Position numbers and translations under genes: made by a program. Below are positions 28,841 to 35,968 of a stretch of 64,000 bases of DNA, piece by piece. Below the pieces are notes generated by a model that did no database searches, was not told where the DNA came from, and saw only the letters and a list, made by a program, of their open reading frames with translations. Within the stretch, counting starts at the first letter, position 1; every line of letters begins with the position of its first letter. Where the stretch lies: positions 1 through 64,000 of the forward strand of contig JAUVZD010000004.1 in NCBI GenBank assembly GCA_030602715.1, written 5' to 3'. Source of the DNA: Candidatus Coatesiibacteriota bacterium (GTDB lineage Bacteria; RBG-13-66-14; B26-G2; JAUVZD01).

Positions 28841-29904
28841 CTATCCTTCTTGCCTTTCTTTTTCTTTTCCAGTTCGGCAACCCTCTTCTCAAGCTCCGCG
28901 ACGCGCTTGACGTAGTTATCATACCTACTGAGGAAGGCTTCAATCCTCTTCTGCCTGGCGATGGGGCGAGCCGGATAACCGAACCAGGACTCCCCAGCGG
29001 GGATATCCTTTGATATTCCCGACTGGGCTCCCACCATCACCCCGTCTCCAATCTTCACATGACCGATGATGCCCACCTGTCCGCCCAGGGTGACCTCCTC
29101 GCCGATAACCGTGGAACCGGAGATACCCACTTGAGCCACAATTATTGAGTTTTTGCCGATGACTACATTGTGGGCAATCTGCACCAGATTGTCTATCTTG
29201 GAGCCCTTGCAGATGCGGGTAACCCCCATGGTAGCCCGGTCAATAGCCACATTCGCCCCAATCTCCACATCGTCCTCAATGACTACGATGCCGGTTTGGG
29301 GCACCTTTTGATAACCGTCCTCTGTCTTGGCGTAACCGAAGCCGTCACTGCCCACCACCGTTCCGGAGTGAATTATCACCCGATCGCCTATCTCCGTCCT
29401 CTCACGGACGACGACATTGGGGTGCAGGTAGCAATCCCTGCCCAGGCTCGTCTGGGGAGCGATAAAGCATCCCGCACCGACGGTGGTGGCGTCCCCGACC
29501 AAAACATCATCACAGATGACCGCAAAGGGACCCACCGCTACCCCCTCGCCCAACCGGGCACTTTCGGAAACCAGCGCACGGGAGTCAATGCCCGGGGGAA
29601 TATGGGGTATGGGTGGTGCGAAGTGCTGGAGGATGATGCCGAAAGCCAGATATGGATTCTCGGTGACGATTGCCGGAATGGAACCATGGTCCGTCGTCGG
29701 GTCCACAATTATTGCACTGGCTTTGGTGGTGGTGATGTAGCCGACATACTTGACATTTGCCACGAAGGTGATCTCTCCCTCCCCGGCATCCTCTATTCCA
29801 CAAACTCCCCTGATAACCACCTCTCCGGAACCCTCCAAGCGTCCTCCCACCAGACGGCAGAGTTCAGTCAGGGTGTAGCTCTTTTTTGATTCCTCCTTAG
29901 CCAT
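28837..29904 (-). CDS. lpxD: UDP-3-O-acylglucosamine N-acyltransferase
   Basis: LpxD adds the second primary acyl chain. The 355 residues have an N-terminal UDP-binding domain (YTLTELCRLVGGRLEG), hexapeptide beta-helix repeats (about 110-310), and the catalytic His region KIDNLVQIAHNVVIGKNSIIVAQ. The C-terminal helix (RVAELEKRVAELEKKKKGKK) is a heptad-like coiled coil followed by a Lys run, longer than in many LpxD and likely to help trimerise. ATG 29904 is six bases after AAGGA; the ATG at 29910 abuts it. It overlaps lpxC/fabZ by four bases. Confidence 0.95.
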   Translation of the reverse strand: MAKEESKKSYTLTELCRLVGGRLEGSGEVVIRGVCGIEDAGEGEITFVANVKYVGYITTTKASAIIVDPTTDHGSIPAIVTENPYLAFGIILQHFAPPIPHIPPGIDSRALVSESARLGEGVAVGPFAVICDDVLVGDATTVGAGCFIAPQTSLGRDCYLHPNVVVRERTEIGDRVIIHSGTVVGSDGFGYAKTEDGYQKVPQTGIVVIEDDVEIGANVAIDRATMGVTRICKGSKIDNLVQIAHNVVIGKNSIIVAQVGISGSTVIGEEVTLGGQVGIIGHVKIGDGVMVGAQSGISKDIPAGESWFGYPARPIARQKRIEAFLSRYDNYVKRVAELEKRVAELEKKKKGKKDR

Positions 29905-29922
29905 AACCATTCCTTCAGACCA

Positions 29923-30483
29923 CTACTGTCCCGCACCGGCTTTGGCATTCAGGCTTTCTATCAAATCGCTGGTTATGTCATATTCCTGTTCGCCGAAGAG
30001 CAAACTTGTGCTCTGGTTAAGGACCAGGTCATATTCGTTCTCCTCAGCCATCCTCTGAATCTCCTCATATATGTCGTCATATACCGGCTGATACTGCTCC
30101 TGACGCCAGAGGTCCAACTTGTAGAGTTCATCGTCACGATAGAGAAATGCCTCCTCCATCAACTGATTATACTGCATGCTGATCTCCGCCCTGGCTTCAT
30201 CGGTGAGCATAGGATTGGAGAGCTCAACGATCATCTCATCCATCTTCAAAGTAAATTCATCCAACTTAACCTGGATTGCCTCTTCCTTGGGACCTATCTC
30301 CACATTTATCTTGGCGGTAGTCTCGGCAAAGACCACATACTCCTCAAAGACCCGCTCCATAAGCACATAAGCCACCTTGAGCGGCTCTTCCTCTTCCTGC
30401 GCCCAGGCGGGAGGTGTAAAACCACCCACCAAAAGACCGAAAGCCGTTGCTACCAGCACAAACCTAACCACCAATCTTTTCAT
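29923..30483 (-). CDS. skp: Skp/OmpH-family periplasmic chaperone
   Basis: An exported 186-residue protein. ATG 30483 is seven bases after AAGGAG. A signal peptide (LVVRFVLVATAFGLLVGGFTPPAWA) is followed by a mostly helical body with long amphipathic helices (TAKINVEIGPKEEAIQVKLDEF; YDDIYEEIQRMAEENEYDLVL), ending in the OmpH-like segment YDLVLNQSTSLLFGEQEYDITSDLI. Skp trimers hold unfolded outer-membrane proteins for BamA. Its position between bamA and lpxD is the classic order and supports the call. Confidence 0.9.
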   Translation of the reverse strand: MKRLVVRFVLVATAFGLLVGGFTPPAWAQEEEEPLKVAYVLMERVFEEYVVFAETTAKINVEIGPKEEAIQVKLDEFTLKMDEMIVELSNPMLTDEARAEISMQYNQLMEEAFLYRDDELYKLDLWRQEQYQPVYDDIYEEIQRMAEENEYDLVLNQSTSLLFGEQEYDITSDLIESLNAKAGAGQ

Positions 30484-30573
30484 TCTTCCACTCCTTACAT
30501 CCCGCCCCAGGCGCAAGCGCCGGGCAGGTAAAATGTATTCCCGAATCCTTTTTTTCACACTCTATCACATCAA

Positions 30574-32886
30574 CTAAAACTGGGTGCCGAAATTGAAGTG
30601 TAGAATTCCTCTCTTGGTGCTGAAACCATATCCGTAGTCAAATCCTATAAGCCCCAACATAGGAATATCAAAACGCACCCCACCACCGGCACCACTCTGC
30701 ATATCCCGCAGGTCAAAATCCGAAAACTCACGCCAGCAATATCCTGCATCCCAGAAGGCTAAAAGGTAGATCACATCCCGAACGAGGGGTATCCGATATT
30801 CAAAGTTGGAGAAGAACATCACCTTTCCACCCTCCGGGTTACCATATCGGTCCTTGGGTCCCACCGCCCATTCATCGTAGCCCCGGATAGTGCGGGCTCC
30901 GCCCAGGTAGAAGAGCTCGTAGATGGGCACCTTATCGCTTCTGCCATAGCTGTTTATATAGCCGCCAGCCAACCTCATGGCTAAGACCGTCCTCCAGAAT
31001 ATCTTAAAATACCAGGAGGAGTCCATATTAATTCGGTAGTAGTCCACCGTTCCGCCTAAAAAGTTTCCCGCCAGCTCAAAACCTATACTGGAATCCGAGC
31101 CGGAGCCGGCGAAGAAGATGTTATCCCGGCTGTCCCGCTCCAGGGATACCCGCATCGCAGATGTTGTGGAGGTACCAAGGTATTCCCGTATCCAGGAGGG
31201 AAGGTCTTCGGGGTCCTCATAGCCGGAGACCACATCCACAGATTCGATAACATATTTCAGGCGCACCACTGTATACTCGGTGATAGGTCTGCCGATATAT
31301 ATATCCCCACCGACGCGATTTTCGTCGTAATATGAGCGCACCAGGTGGGTCTTATACACATCAAATCCTAAAAGCAAGGGGCGATTAAACAACCATGGTT
31401 CGGTGAAACCTATCAGAAAATTGGTCCGTCTCCGTCCGAACTCGGTAGAGAAACGCAGTTCCTGACCACCGCCCTTACAGCGCCAGATATAGGGGAGCTT
31501 GGAGGCGTCAAAATTAATCCAGGTCAAATCCAAGGTGCCCACCAGTCCATCCAGCGAGCTATATCCGGCACCGAAGTTGACCCTGGTGGTGCCCGCCCGC
31601 TCGGTGACATCAATGACAACATCCACACTCTTCCCATCGGGAGCGATTAGAATGTTGCGACCGATGTCGGCAAAATATCCCAGATTGTAGATTCTCTGTA
31701 AGGAACGAATTATCTTGTCCTCTTTATATATATCACCGGGCTGGATGCGCATCTCCCGGCGAATGACGATGTCCTTGGTGGCGGTGTTGCCGATTATCTC
31801 CAGCTTGCGAATGCGAGCCGGGTCCCCCTCGGTTATCTTCAGCTCAACGGTAACCTGCCCCAAATCATCGTCAATCTTAACCCGGTCGTCCACATCGGCA
31901 AAGATGTAACCGTTGTTGTAATACTGCCCGATTATTCCAAAAATCCCCTCATCCATCTTCTCCTGAGAGTAACTTCCCCCGTCCTTGAGGTCAATCATCT
32001 CACGTAGTTCCTCTTCCTCAAACTTGGTTACCCCCTCAAAGGCAACCCCCTCAAAACGGTAACGCTTTCCCTCATCTATGGTGATGAGAATATCCACTTG
32101 ATTCTTCTTCGGCAGGTCAATTATCTCCGGCGGGGAGATCTTGACCCGCATATAACCCTTATCCGCATAAGCCTCCTCAATACGGATGATATCCTCTTCC
32201 AAAATCTCCTTGTCCAAAGTCTTGGTGTTGTAAAACTTATCCTCCTTGGTCTCCACAATCTTGTTACGGAGGGTCCACTCACTGAAGACGGTATTACCCG
32301 CAAACTTAATCTTGTGGATGGTTATCTTCTCCCCCTCCGCAATCATATAAACCAGGTCAACCTTGTTCCCCTCCTGATCTATTACCGGTTCCACCTTTAT
32401 GTTGCGATATCCTTTGTCAATATATTTATCCACGATGGCATTAATATCCTCTTGCATAGTGGCTCTATCCAGACGCTCTCCGGGGTCAAGAGCTATCTCC
32501 TTTTTGAGGTCCTTGGTCTTGATATTCCTATTCCCCTCCACCTCCACCGAGCGCAGAATGGGTTTCTCCTCCAGGGTTAATACGATGACCGATTTTTCCT
32601 CACTTGATGGCAATATCTCGCACTGCACCCGGTCAAAGACCCCCAGATTATGCAGACGGAGAAGGTCGGTGCGCACTACCTCACGGAACTTAGTCGGAGA
32701 ATAGACATTCCCCACCTGCATCTTTATGGCGGAGAGAACCACCTCCTCGGAGAAATCCACCAGCCCTTCCACCTCTATCTTCTCTATGATGATGGGCTGG
32801 CTGTCGGAATATTGTGCATAAACCGTCCCCAGCGAGGAGCAAAATAGCAAGGCTACCAACGAGGCTCTAAAAAGAGACCCTCTCAC
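30574..32886 (-). CDS. bamA: Outer-membrane protein assembly factor BamA
   Basis: BamA folds and inserts beta-barrel proteins in the outer membrane. The 770 residues comprise a signal peptide, five POTRA domains (about 30-420, e.g. IEKIEVEGLVDFSEEVVLSAI, LRSVEVEGNRNIKTKDLKKEI, IRKLEIIGNTATKDIVIRREM) and a C-terminal 16-strand barrel. The barrel has VRGYDEWAVG and ends in GILHFNFGTQF with terminal Phe, the usual outer-membrane signal. The start is GTG 32886, four bases after AAGGAG. It leads the lipid A operon behind its own promoter and a leader hairpin. Confidence 0.96.
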   Translation of the reverse strand: MRGSLFRASLVALLFCSSLGTVYAQYSDSQPIIIEKIEVEGLVDFSEEVVLSAIKMQVGNVYSPTKFREVVRTDLLRLHNLGVFDRVQCEILPSSEEKSVIVLTLEEKPILRSVEVEGNRNIKTKDLKKEIALDPGERLDRATMQEDINAIVDKYIDKGYRNIKVEPVIDQEGNKVDLVYMIAEGEKITIHKIKFAGNTVFSEWTLRNKIVETKEDKFYNTKTLDKEILEEDIIRIEEAYADKGYMRVKISPPEIIDLPKKNQVDILITIDEGKRYRFEGVAFEGVTKFEEEELREMIDLKDGGSYSQEKMDEGIFGIIGQYYNNGYIFADVDDRVKIDDDLGQVTVELKITEGDPARIRKLEIIGNTATKDIVIRREMRIQPGDIYKEDKIIRSLQRIYNLGYFADIGRNILIAPDGKSVDVVIDVTERAGTTRVNFGAGYSSLDGLVGTLDLTWINFDASKLPYIWRCKGGGQELRFSTEFGRRRTNFLIGFTEPWLFNRPLLLGFDVYKTHLVRSYYDENRVGGDIYIGRPITEYTVVRLKYVIESVDVVSGYEDPEDLPSWIREYLGTSTTSAMRVSLERDSRDNIFFAGSGSDSSIGFELAGNFLGGTVDYYRINMDSSWYFKIFWRTVLAMRLAGGYINSYGRSDKVPIYELFYLGGARTIRGYDEWAVGPKDRYGNPEGGKVMFFSNFEYRIPLVRDVIYLLAFWDAGYCWREFSDFDLRDMQSGAGGGVRFDIPMLGLIGFDYGYGFSTKRGILHFNFGTQF

Positions 32887-32912
32887 TTTTCTCCTTCAAT
32901 TGGATGATACAA

Positions 32913-32933
32913 ATCCGTGGAATAGCCACGGAT
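32913..32933 (-). promoter_or_regulatory. Leader hairpin upstream of bamA
   Basis: ATCCGTGG and CCACGGAT form a perfect eight-base-pair inverted repeat with a five-base loop, between the promoter and the bamA ribosome site, 26 bases upstream of the start codon. No T-run follows, so it is not a standard terminator. An RNA stem in the mRNA leader or a palindromic protein site would both fit. Confidence 0.55.
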
Positions 32934-32957
32934 GCAACCGACCGAACATAACCTTTA

Positions 32958-32987
32958 TTTATATCATAAACAAAGTAAATAAGTCAA
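32958..32987 (-). promoter_or_regulatory. Promoter for the bamA-lpx operon
   Basis: On the minus strand TTGACT (32982-32987) and TATAAA (32958-32963) are 18 bases apart (17 to the overlapping ATATAA). The region lies between the AsmA-like gene and bamA in AT-rich sequence, about 70 bases before the start. Confidence 0.6.
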
Positions 32988-33008
32988 GTGAATAATCTCC
33001 CAAGCGGG

Positions 33009-34214
33009 CTATATCCTCTGAAAACGAAAGCTGGTCTTGGGAGATGATAAAGTCCCCCCGATAACTATCTCCATCGCCCCCTGACCGACAACATAAAACT
33101 GCCCGGTGCTTGCCCCGCCAACAAGTTTCTTTATCTGGTTGAAGCTCACCAGGGGGGTGGCAAAGCGAAAATATATCTCCCCCGCATTCAGGTCGGCTAT
33201 CAATCCCTCCCCCATCCATTGGGCGCCCCCCCACTGAAAATCACAGGAGAGCATCTGCACGCTCTTCCCATCATAAACCGCCTGCAGGTCAACCGAACTG
33301 AAATCCCCGTCTATCCCCAAGACCCGAACCCGGGGTCCGGAGATAAGGAAATCCAGGTTTCCATCACCGCCTATTGACCAAACGCCCCCTACCTTCGCTC
33401 TGCACTCTCCAAAGTTCACTTTTAATGAGGGAAAAAGCACCCCTTTGAGTTTTTCCGCCGGCAGGTCATGCTGGGGCAAGATCAGGGAACTGGGACTTCC
33501 GCTGATGGTCGCTCTATCCCCCTCAATACCCAGGGGAGAGAAACTGATCTCCGTTTCGGGTCCGAAGACGCCTTCCACATCCGATAGCAGAAGGGTAAAA
33601 CCGCCCCCCTGAGCCAGATACACCTCCCCATTGAAGATGCGCAAGGTGGGATACTCATCATCAGGTGTTGGGCGCTCCGTCGGCTCCTCCTTCCGGGGCA
33701 TCTGCGGGGGGAGTATCGGCTGGGGCACTTTCTGCTCATGAGGGAGCTGGGGGGGTTGTTTCAGGGTCCCCTCCGGCGTCTGTAGTTTTGCGGGCACCTT
33801 GGACGGTGGAGGTTGGGTGGTAGAGCCGGAACCCCCACCCCCGGCGGTAACTTCCGGGGGGTTCAATATAATGATAGGCGAGTGAAACTCCATCTCCAGG
33901 AAGCTGTAGCCTGAGCCGAAGATATAGCGCCACAGGTTGATACTCAGAGCCATTTCAGGAGCTTCAATGCTGGAAATACCCCGCTGAGATATTGCGGAGA
34001 GGGCGAAATCCTCAAATGTGAATGTGGTGGAGAAGGGGGCATAACCGACCGAGGAGTAAGAAAGCGCCATTCCTTTATCGCCGGCAAAGAGGGCAAGCCT
34101 CTCCTCCACCACATCAACCGCCAGATAGGGACCCAACAGTCCGGCAGTTATGATGAGGGCGAGCGGGAAACCCACTATAATGAATAGGGCGATAAAGCGC
34201 TTTCTACCAGTCAT
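33009..34214 (-). CDS. AsmA-like inner-membrane-anchored periplasmic protein
   Basis: A 401-residue protein with one N-terminal membrane anchor (FIALFIIVGFPLALIITAGLLG). Next are a beta-rich segment and a long Pro/Gln-rich low-complexity linker (about 125-185). A second beta-rich domain (about 185-400) follows, with phrases like LRIFNGEVYLAQGGGFTLLLSDVEG and a C-terminal IGGTLSSPKTSFRFQRI. This anchor-plus-beta-taco layout resembles AsmA/DUF748 and GspN-type proteins, some of which support lipid or protein traffic to the outer membrane. Position upstream of bamA agrees with an envelope role. ATG 34214 was preferred over TTG 34226. Confidence 0.6.
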   Translation of the reverse strand: MTGRKRFIALFIIVGFPLALIITAGLLGPYLAVDVVEERLALFAGDKGMALSYSSVGYAPFSTTFTFEDFALSAISQRGISSIEAPEMALSINLWRYIFGSGYSFLEMEFHSPIIILNPPEVTAGGGGSGSTTQPPPSKVPAKLQTPEGTLKQPPQLPHEQKVPQPILPPQMPRKEEPTERPTPDDEYPTLRIFNGEVYLAQGGGFTLLLSDVEGVFGPETEISFSPLGIEGDRATISGSPSSLILPQHDLPAEKLKGVLFPSLKVNFGECRAKVGGVWSIGGDGNLDFLISGPRVRVLGIDGDFSSVDLQAVYDGKSVQMLSCDFQWGGAQWMGEGLIADLNAGEIYFRFATPLVSFNQIKKLVGGASTGQFYVVGQGAMEIVIGGTLSSPKTSFRFQRI

Positions 34215-34232
34215 CTCTCCCACCAATTTGGC

Positions 34233-34261
34233 TTGACAAGCTGTGAGATTGAGTATATAAT
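34233..34261 (+). promoter_or_regulatory. Consensus sigma70 promoter for the 42-codon gene
   Basis: TTGACA (34233-34238), a 17-base spacer, TATAAT (34256-34261): a perfect match to consensus at optimal spacing. It drives the plus-strand small gene at 34306 and its -10 overlaps the -10 of a divergent promoter. Confidence 0.85.
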
Positions 34262-34282
34262 TAAAGCGATTTTTGAAAGCAA
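34254..34282 (-). promoter_or_regulatory. Divergent promoter for the AsmA-like gene
   Basis: On the minus strand TTGCTT (34277-34282), 17 bases, TATATA (34254-34259). Its -10 overlaps the plus-strand -10 at 34256-34261, so polymerase cannot occupy both. Confidence 0.55.
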
Positions 34283-34305
34283 CTGATTAGCAAAAGGAGG
34301 GTGCA

Positions 34306-34434
34306 ATGAGCAGGAAGATCGCCATTGCCATAGTAGTCGCTATCAGCTTGATGGTAGCCTTCGTAGTCCTGGCTACGAATGTCAATCTGGTCCCCAAGTC
34401 GTTGGGTGAAACCAAGGCGATATACGTAGAATAA
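34306..34434 (+). CDS. 42-residue membrane or secreted micro-protein
   Basis: A complete small gene: consensus promoter, AAAGGAGGG six bases before ATG 34306, 42 codons, TAA, and a perfect terminator 32 bases later. Residues 1-3 are basic (SRK), 4-24 are hydrophobic (IAIAIVVAISLMVAFVVLAT), and the tail reads NVNLVPKSLGETKAIYVE. The tail resembles the SLGKVKATFK-type ends of larger secreted proteins here, as if only the signal segment and C-terminal tag remain. It may stay as a one-helix membrane peptide or be secreted. It has no relative I recognise; expression should be high from the signals. Confidence 0.75.
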   Translation: MSRKIAIAIVVAISLMVAFVVLATNVNLVPKSLGETKAIYVE

Positions 34435-34465
34435 GCGAATCTACGCTCATCTCTAGGTTTCTCTT

Positions 34466-34488
34466 CCCCCCTCAATAGGGGGGTTTTT
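34466..34488 (+). terminator. Rho-independent terminator after the micro-protein
   Basis: CCCCCC (34466-34471) and GGGGGG (34478-34483) with a six-base loop, followed by five T and a further T-rich run. It closes the unit starting at the consensus promoter. Confidence 0.88.
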
Positions 34489-34532
34489 GCTTTTTATGGG
34501 AATCGGTATGTTTATAGTATTGATAAATGCGG

Positions 34533-35195
34533 TCATATCAGCACTTCAAACAGACTGGAGATCGCATTCTTGGCAATAATATTCTTTGAAGCATAAATCG
34601 CCGGATTACTGGCGTTAAATTCGGGCTTCAGATTCACCTTAAGATTGAACAGGTCCACCAATCTCCAGGATACCGTCCGCCAATGCCGAGCCTTATTGCT
34701 ATCTTCCTCAATGGCAAATCCCAGCAGTAGATGGCGACCATCATAAATGACTTTTGTCTTTTGAGAGACTTTATAGTTGAAGTTCCTGGCAGACCATTCT
34801 CCGATATTCTCTAGCCGGGATACCTTTACCTCTAAATATGTGATATTGCCCCAACTGTCTCTTATTATCATATCCGGATACCCGGAACCCTTTGGGGGAA
34901 TAATATCCAGCCCTTCCTCCTCCAGATAATCTTTCAGCGCTCTTTCTATAGGCTGGCTTACACCATTCGGTCCATCTTTCACTATGGGATTTACATATAC
35001 CCGATTCATAAGCAAATCCGCAGATCTCTTTATTATCTCCAAAAATTCTTCATCCTCCTCCCTCTCTGTAAACTTTTCAAATTTTGTGTCCGTGGTCATC
35101 TCAATGACCACTGGAAAATCTAAATAGTTAATCGGCTCAAGCAACCTCCTCAATACGCTCCTCAGCTCCACATATTCTTCTTTGCCAGGTTCCAT
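34533..35195 (-). CDS. PD-(D/E)XK nuclease-like protein, copy A
   Basis: A 220-residue cytoplasmic protein that aligns without gaps with copy B next door (153 of 222 positions identical over the longer reading frames, by hand count). The nuclease core reads SGYPDMIIRDSWGNITYLEVKV: PD followed eleven residues later by ExK. This is the metal-binding and catalytic set of many restriction enzymes. ATG 35195 lies seven bases after AAGGTG; an ATG at 35201 is too close to it. Base use is closer to the host than in copy B and the methyltransferase. Probably a restriction endonuclease; no target can be given. Confidence 0.75.
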   Translation of the reverse strand: MEPGKEEYVELRSVLRRLLEPINYLDFPVVIEMTTDTKFEKFTEREEDEEFLEIIKRSADLLMNRVYVNPIVKDGPNGVSQPIERALKDYLEEEGLDIIPPKGSGYPDMIIRDSWGNITYLEVKVSRLENIGEWSARNFNYKVSQKTKVIYDGRHLLLGFAIEEDSNKARHWRTVSWRLVDLFNLKVNLKPEFNASNPAIYASKNIIAKNAISSLFEVLI

Positions 35196-35303
35196 AATCA
35201 TACACCTTTCTGGAAATATCGTAAGATTATTCTTTTTACGTCATAGATTAATTTTTTATCTAAAGAGGAGCAATACACATTAAAATTAAAGCTATAAATA
35301 TGG

Positions 35304-35966
35304 TCACATTAGTTTTTTATATGAACTAGAAATCGCATTCTTGGCAATAATATTCTTTGGAGAATAAATTTCAGTATTATCTGCGTTAAATTCTGGCTTT
35401 AAGTTAACCTTGAGTTTATATAGGTCCACCAGCTTCCAAAAAACAGTCCTCCAATGTCTAACCTCTCTACTATCCTCCTCAATGGCAAATCCTAAAAGTA
35501 GATGGCGACCGTCATAAATAACTCTTGTATTTTTGGATATTTTATAGAAAAAATTTCTCGCCGAAGCTTTCCGAATATTCTCTATCCTAGATACTTTTAC
35601 TTCTAAATAGGTTATACGACCATATTTATCTTTTAATATCATATCGGGATATCCAAAACCTTTTGGAGGCACAATCTCAAGTCCCTCCTCCTCAAGATAA
35701 TTTTTTAACGCCTTTTCTATAGGTTGACTCACATCATTTGGTCTGTTTCCAAATTTGGGATTTTTATATATTTGATTCATTAACAAATCCGCAGATTCCC
35801 TTATTATATCTAATAATTCCTTATCTCTCCTGCTTTTGGTAATCTTTTTAAACTTAGTATCAGTCGTCATTTCAATGACAACAGAAAAATCCAAATCTTC
35901 AATCGGTTCAAGAAGCCTCTTCAGAGTGTTTTTTAACTTGATATATCTTTCTTTACTTATTTCCAC
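35304..35966 (-). CDS. PD-(D/E)XK nuclease-like protein, copy B
   Basis: Paralogue of copy A with the same length and core (FGYPDMILKDKYGRITYLEVKV, PD...ExK at residues 107-125). Conserved segments outside the core include VVIEMTTDTKF, SADLLMN, VSQPIE, YLEEEGL, VIYDGRHLLLGFAIEEDS and KNIIAKNAISS, probably the specificity fold. GTG 35966 is six bases after GGAGG; the ATG at 35972 abuts that site. It starts right after the methyltransferase stop, so methylase and nuclease are in one operon. It is AT-rich, pointing to recent transfer. Why two nucleases persist is open. Confidence 0.75.
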   Translation of the reverse strand: MEISKERYIKLKNTLKRLLEPIEDLDFSVVIEMTTDTKFKKITKSRRDKELLDIIRESADLLMNQIYKNPKFGNRPNDVSQPIEKALKNYLEEEGLEIVPPKGFGYPDMILKDKYGRITYLEVKVSRIENIRKASARNFFYKISKNTRVIYDGRHLLLGFAIEEDSREVRHWRTVFWKLVDLYKLKVNLKPEFNADNTEIYSPKNIIAKNAISSSYKKLM

Positions 35967-35968
35967 TA

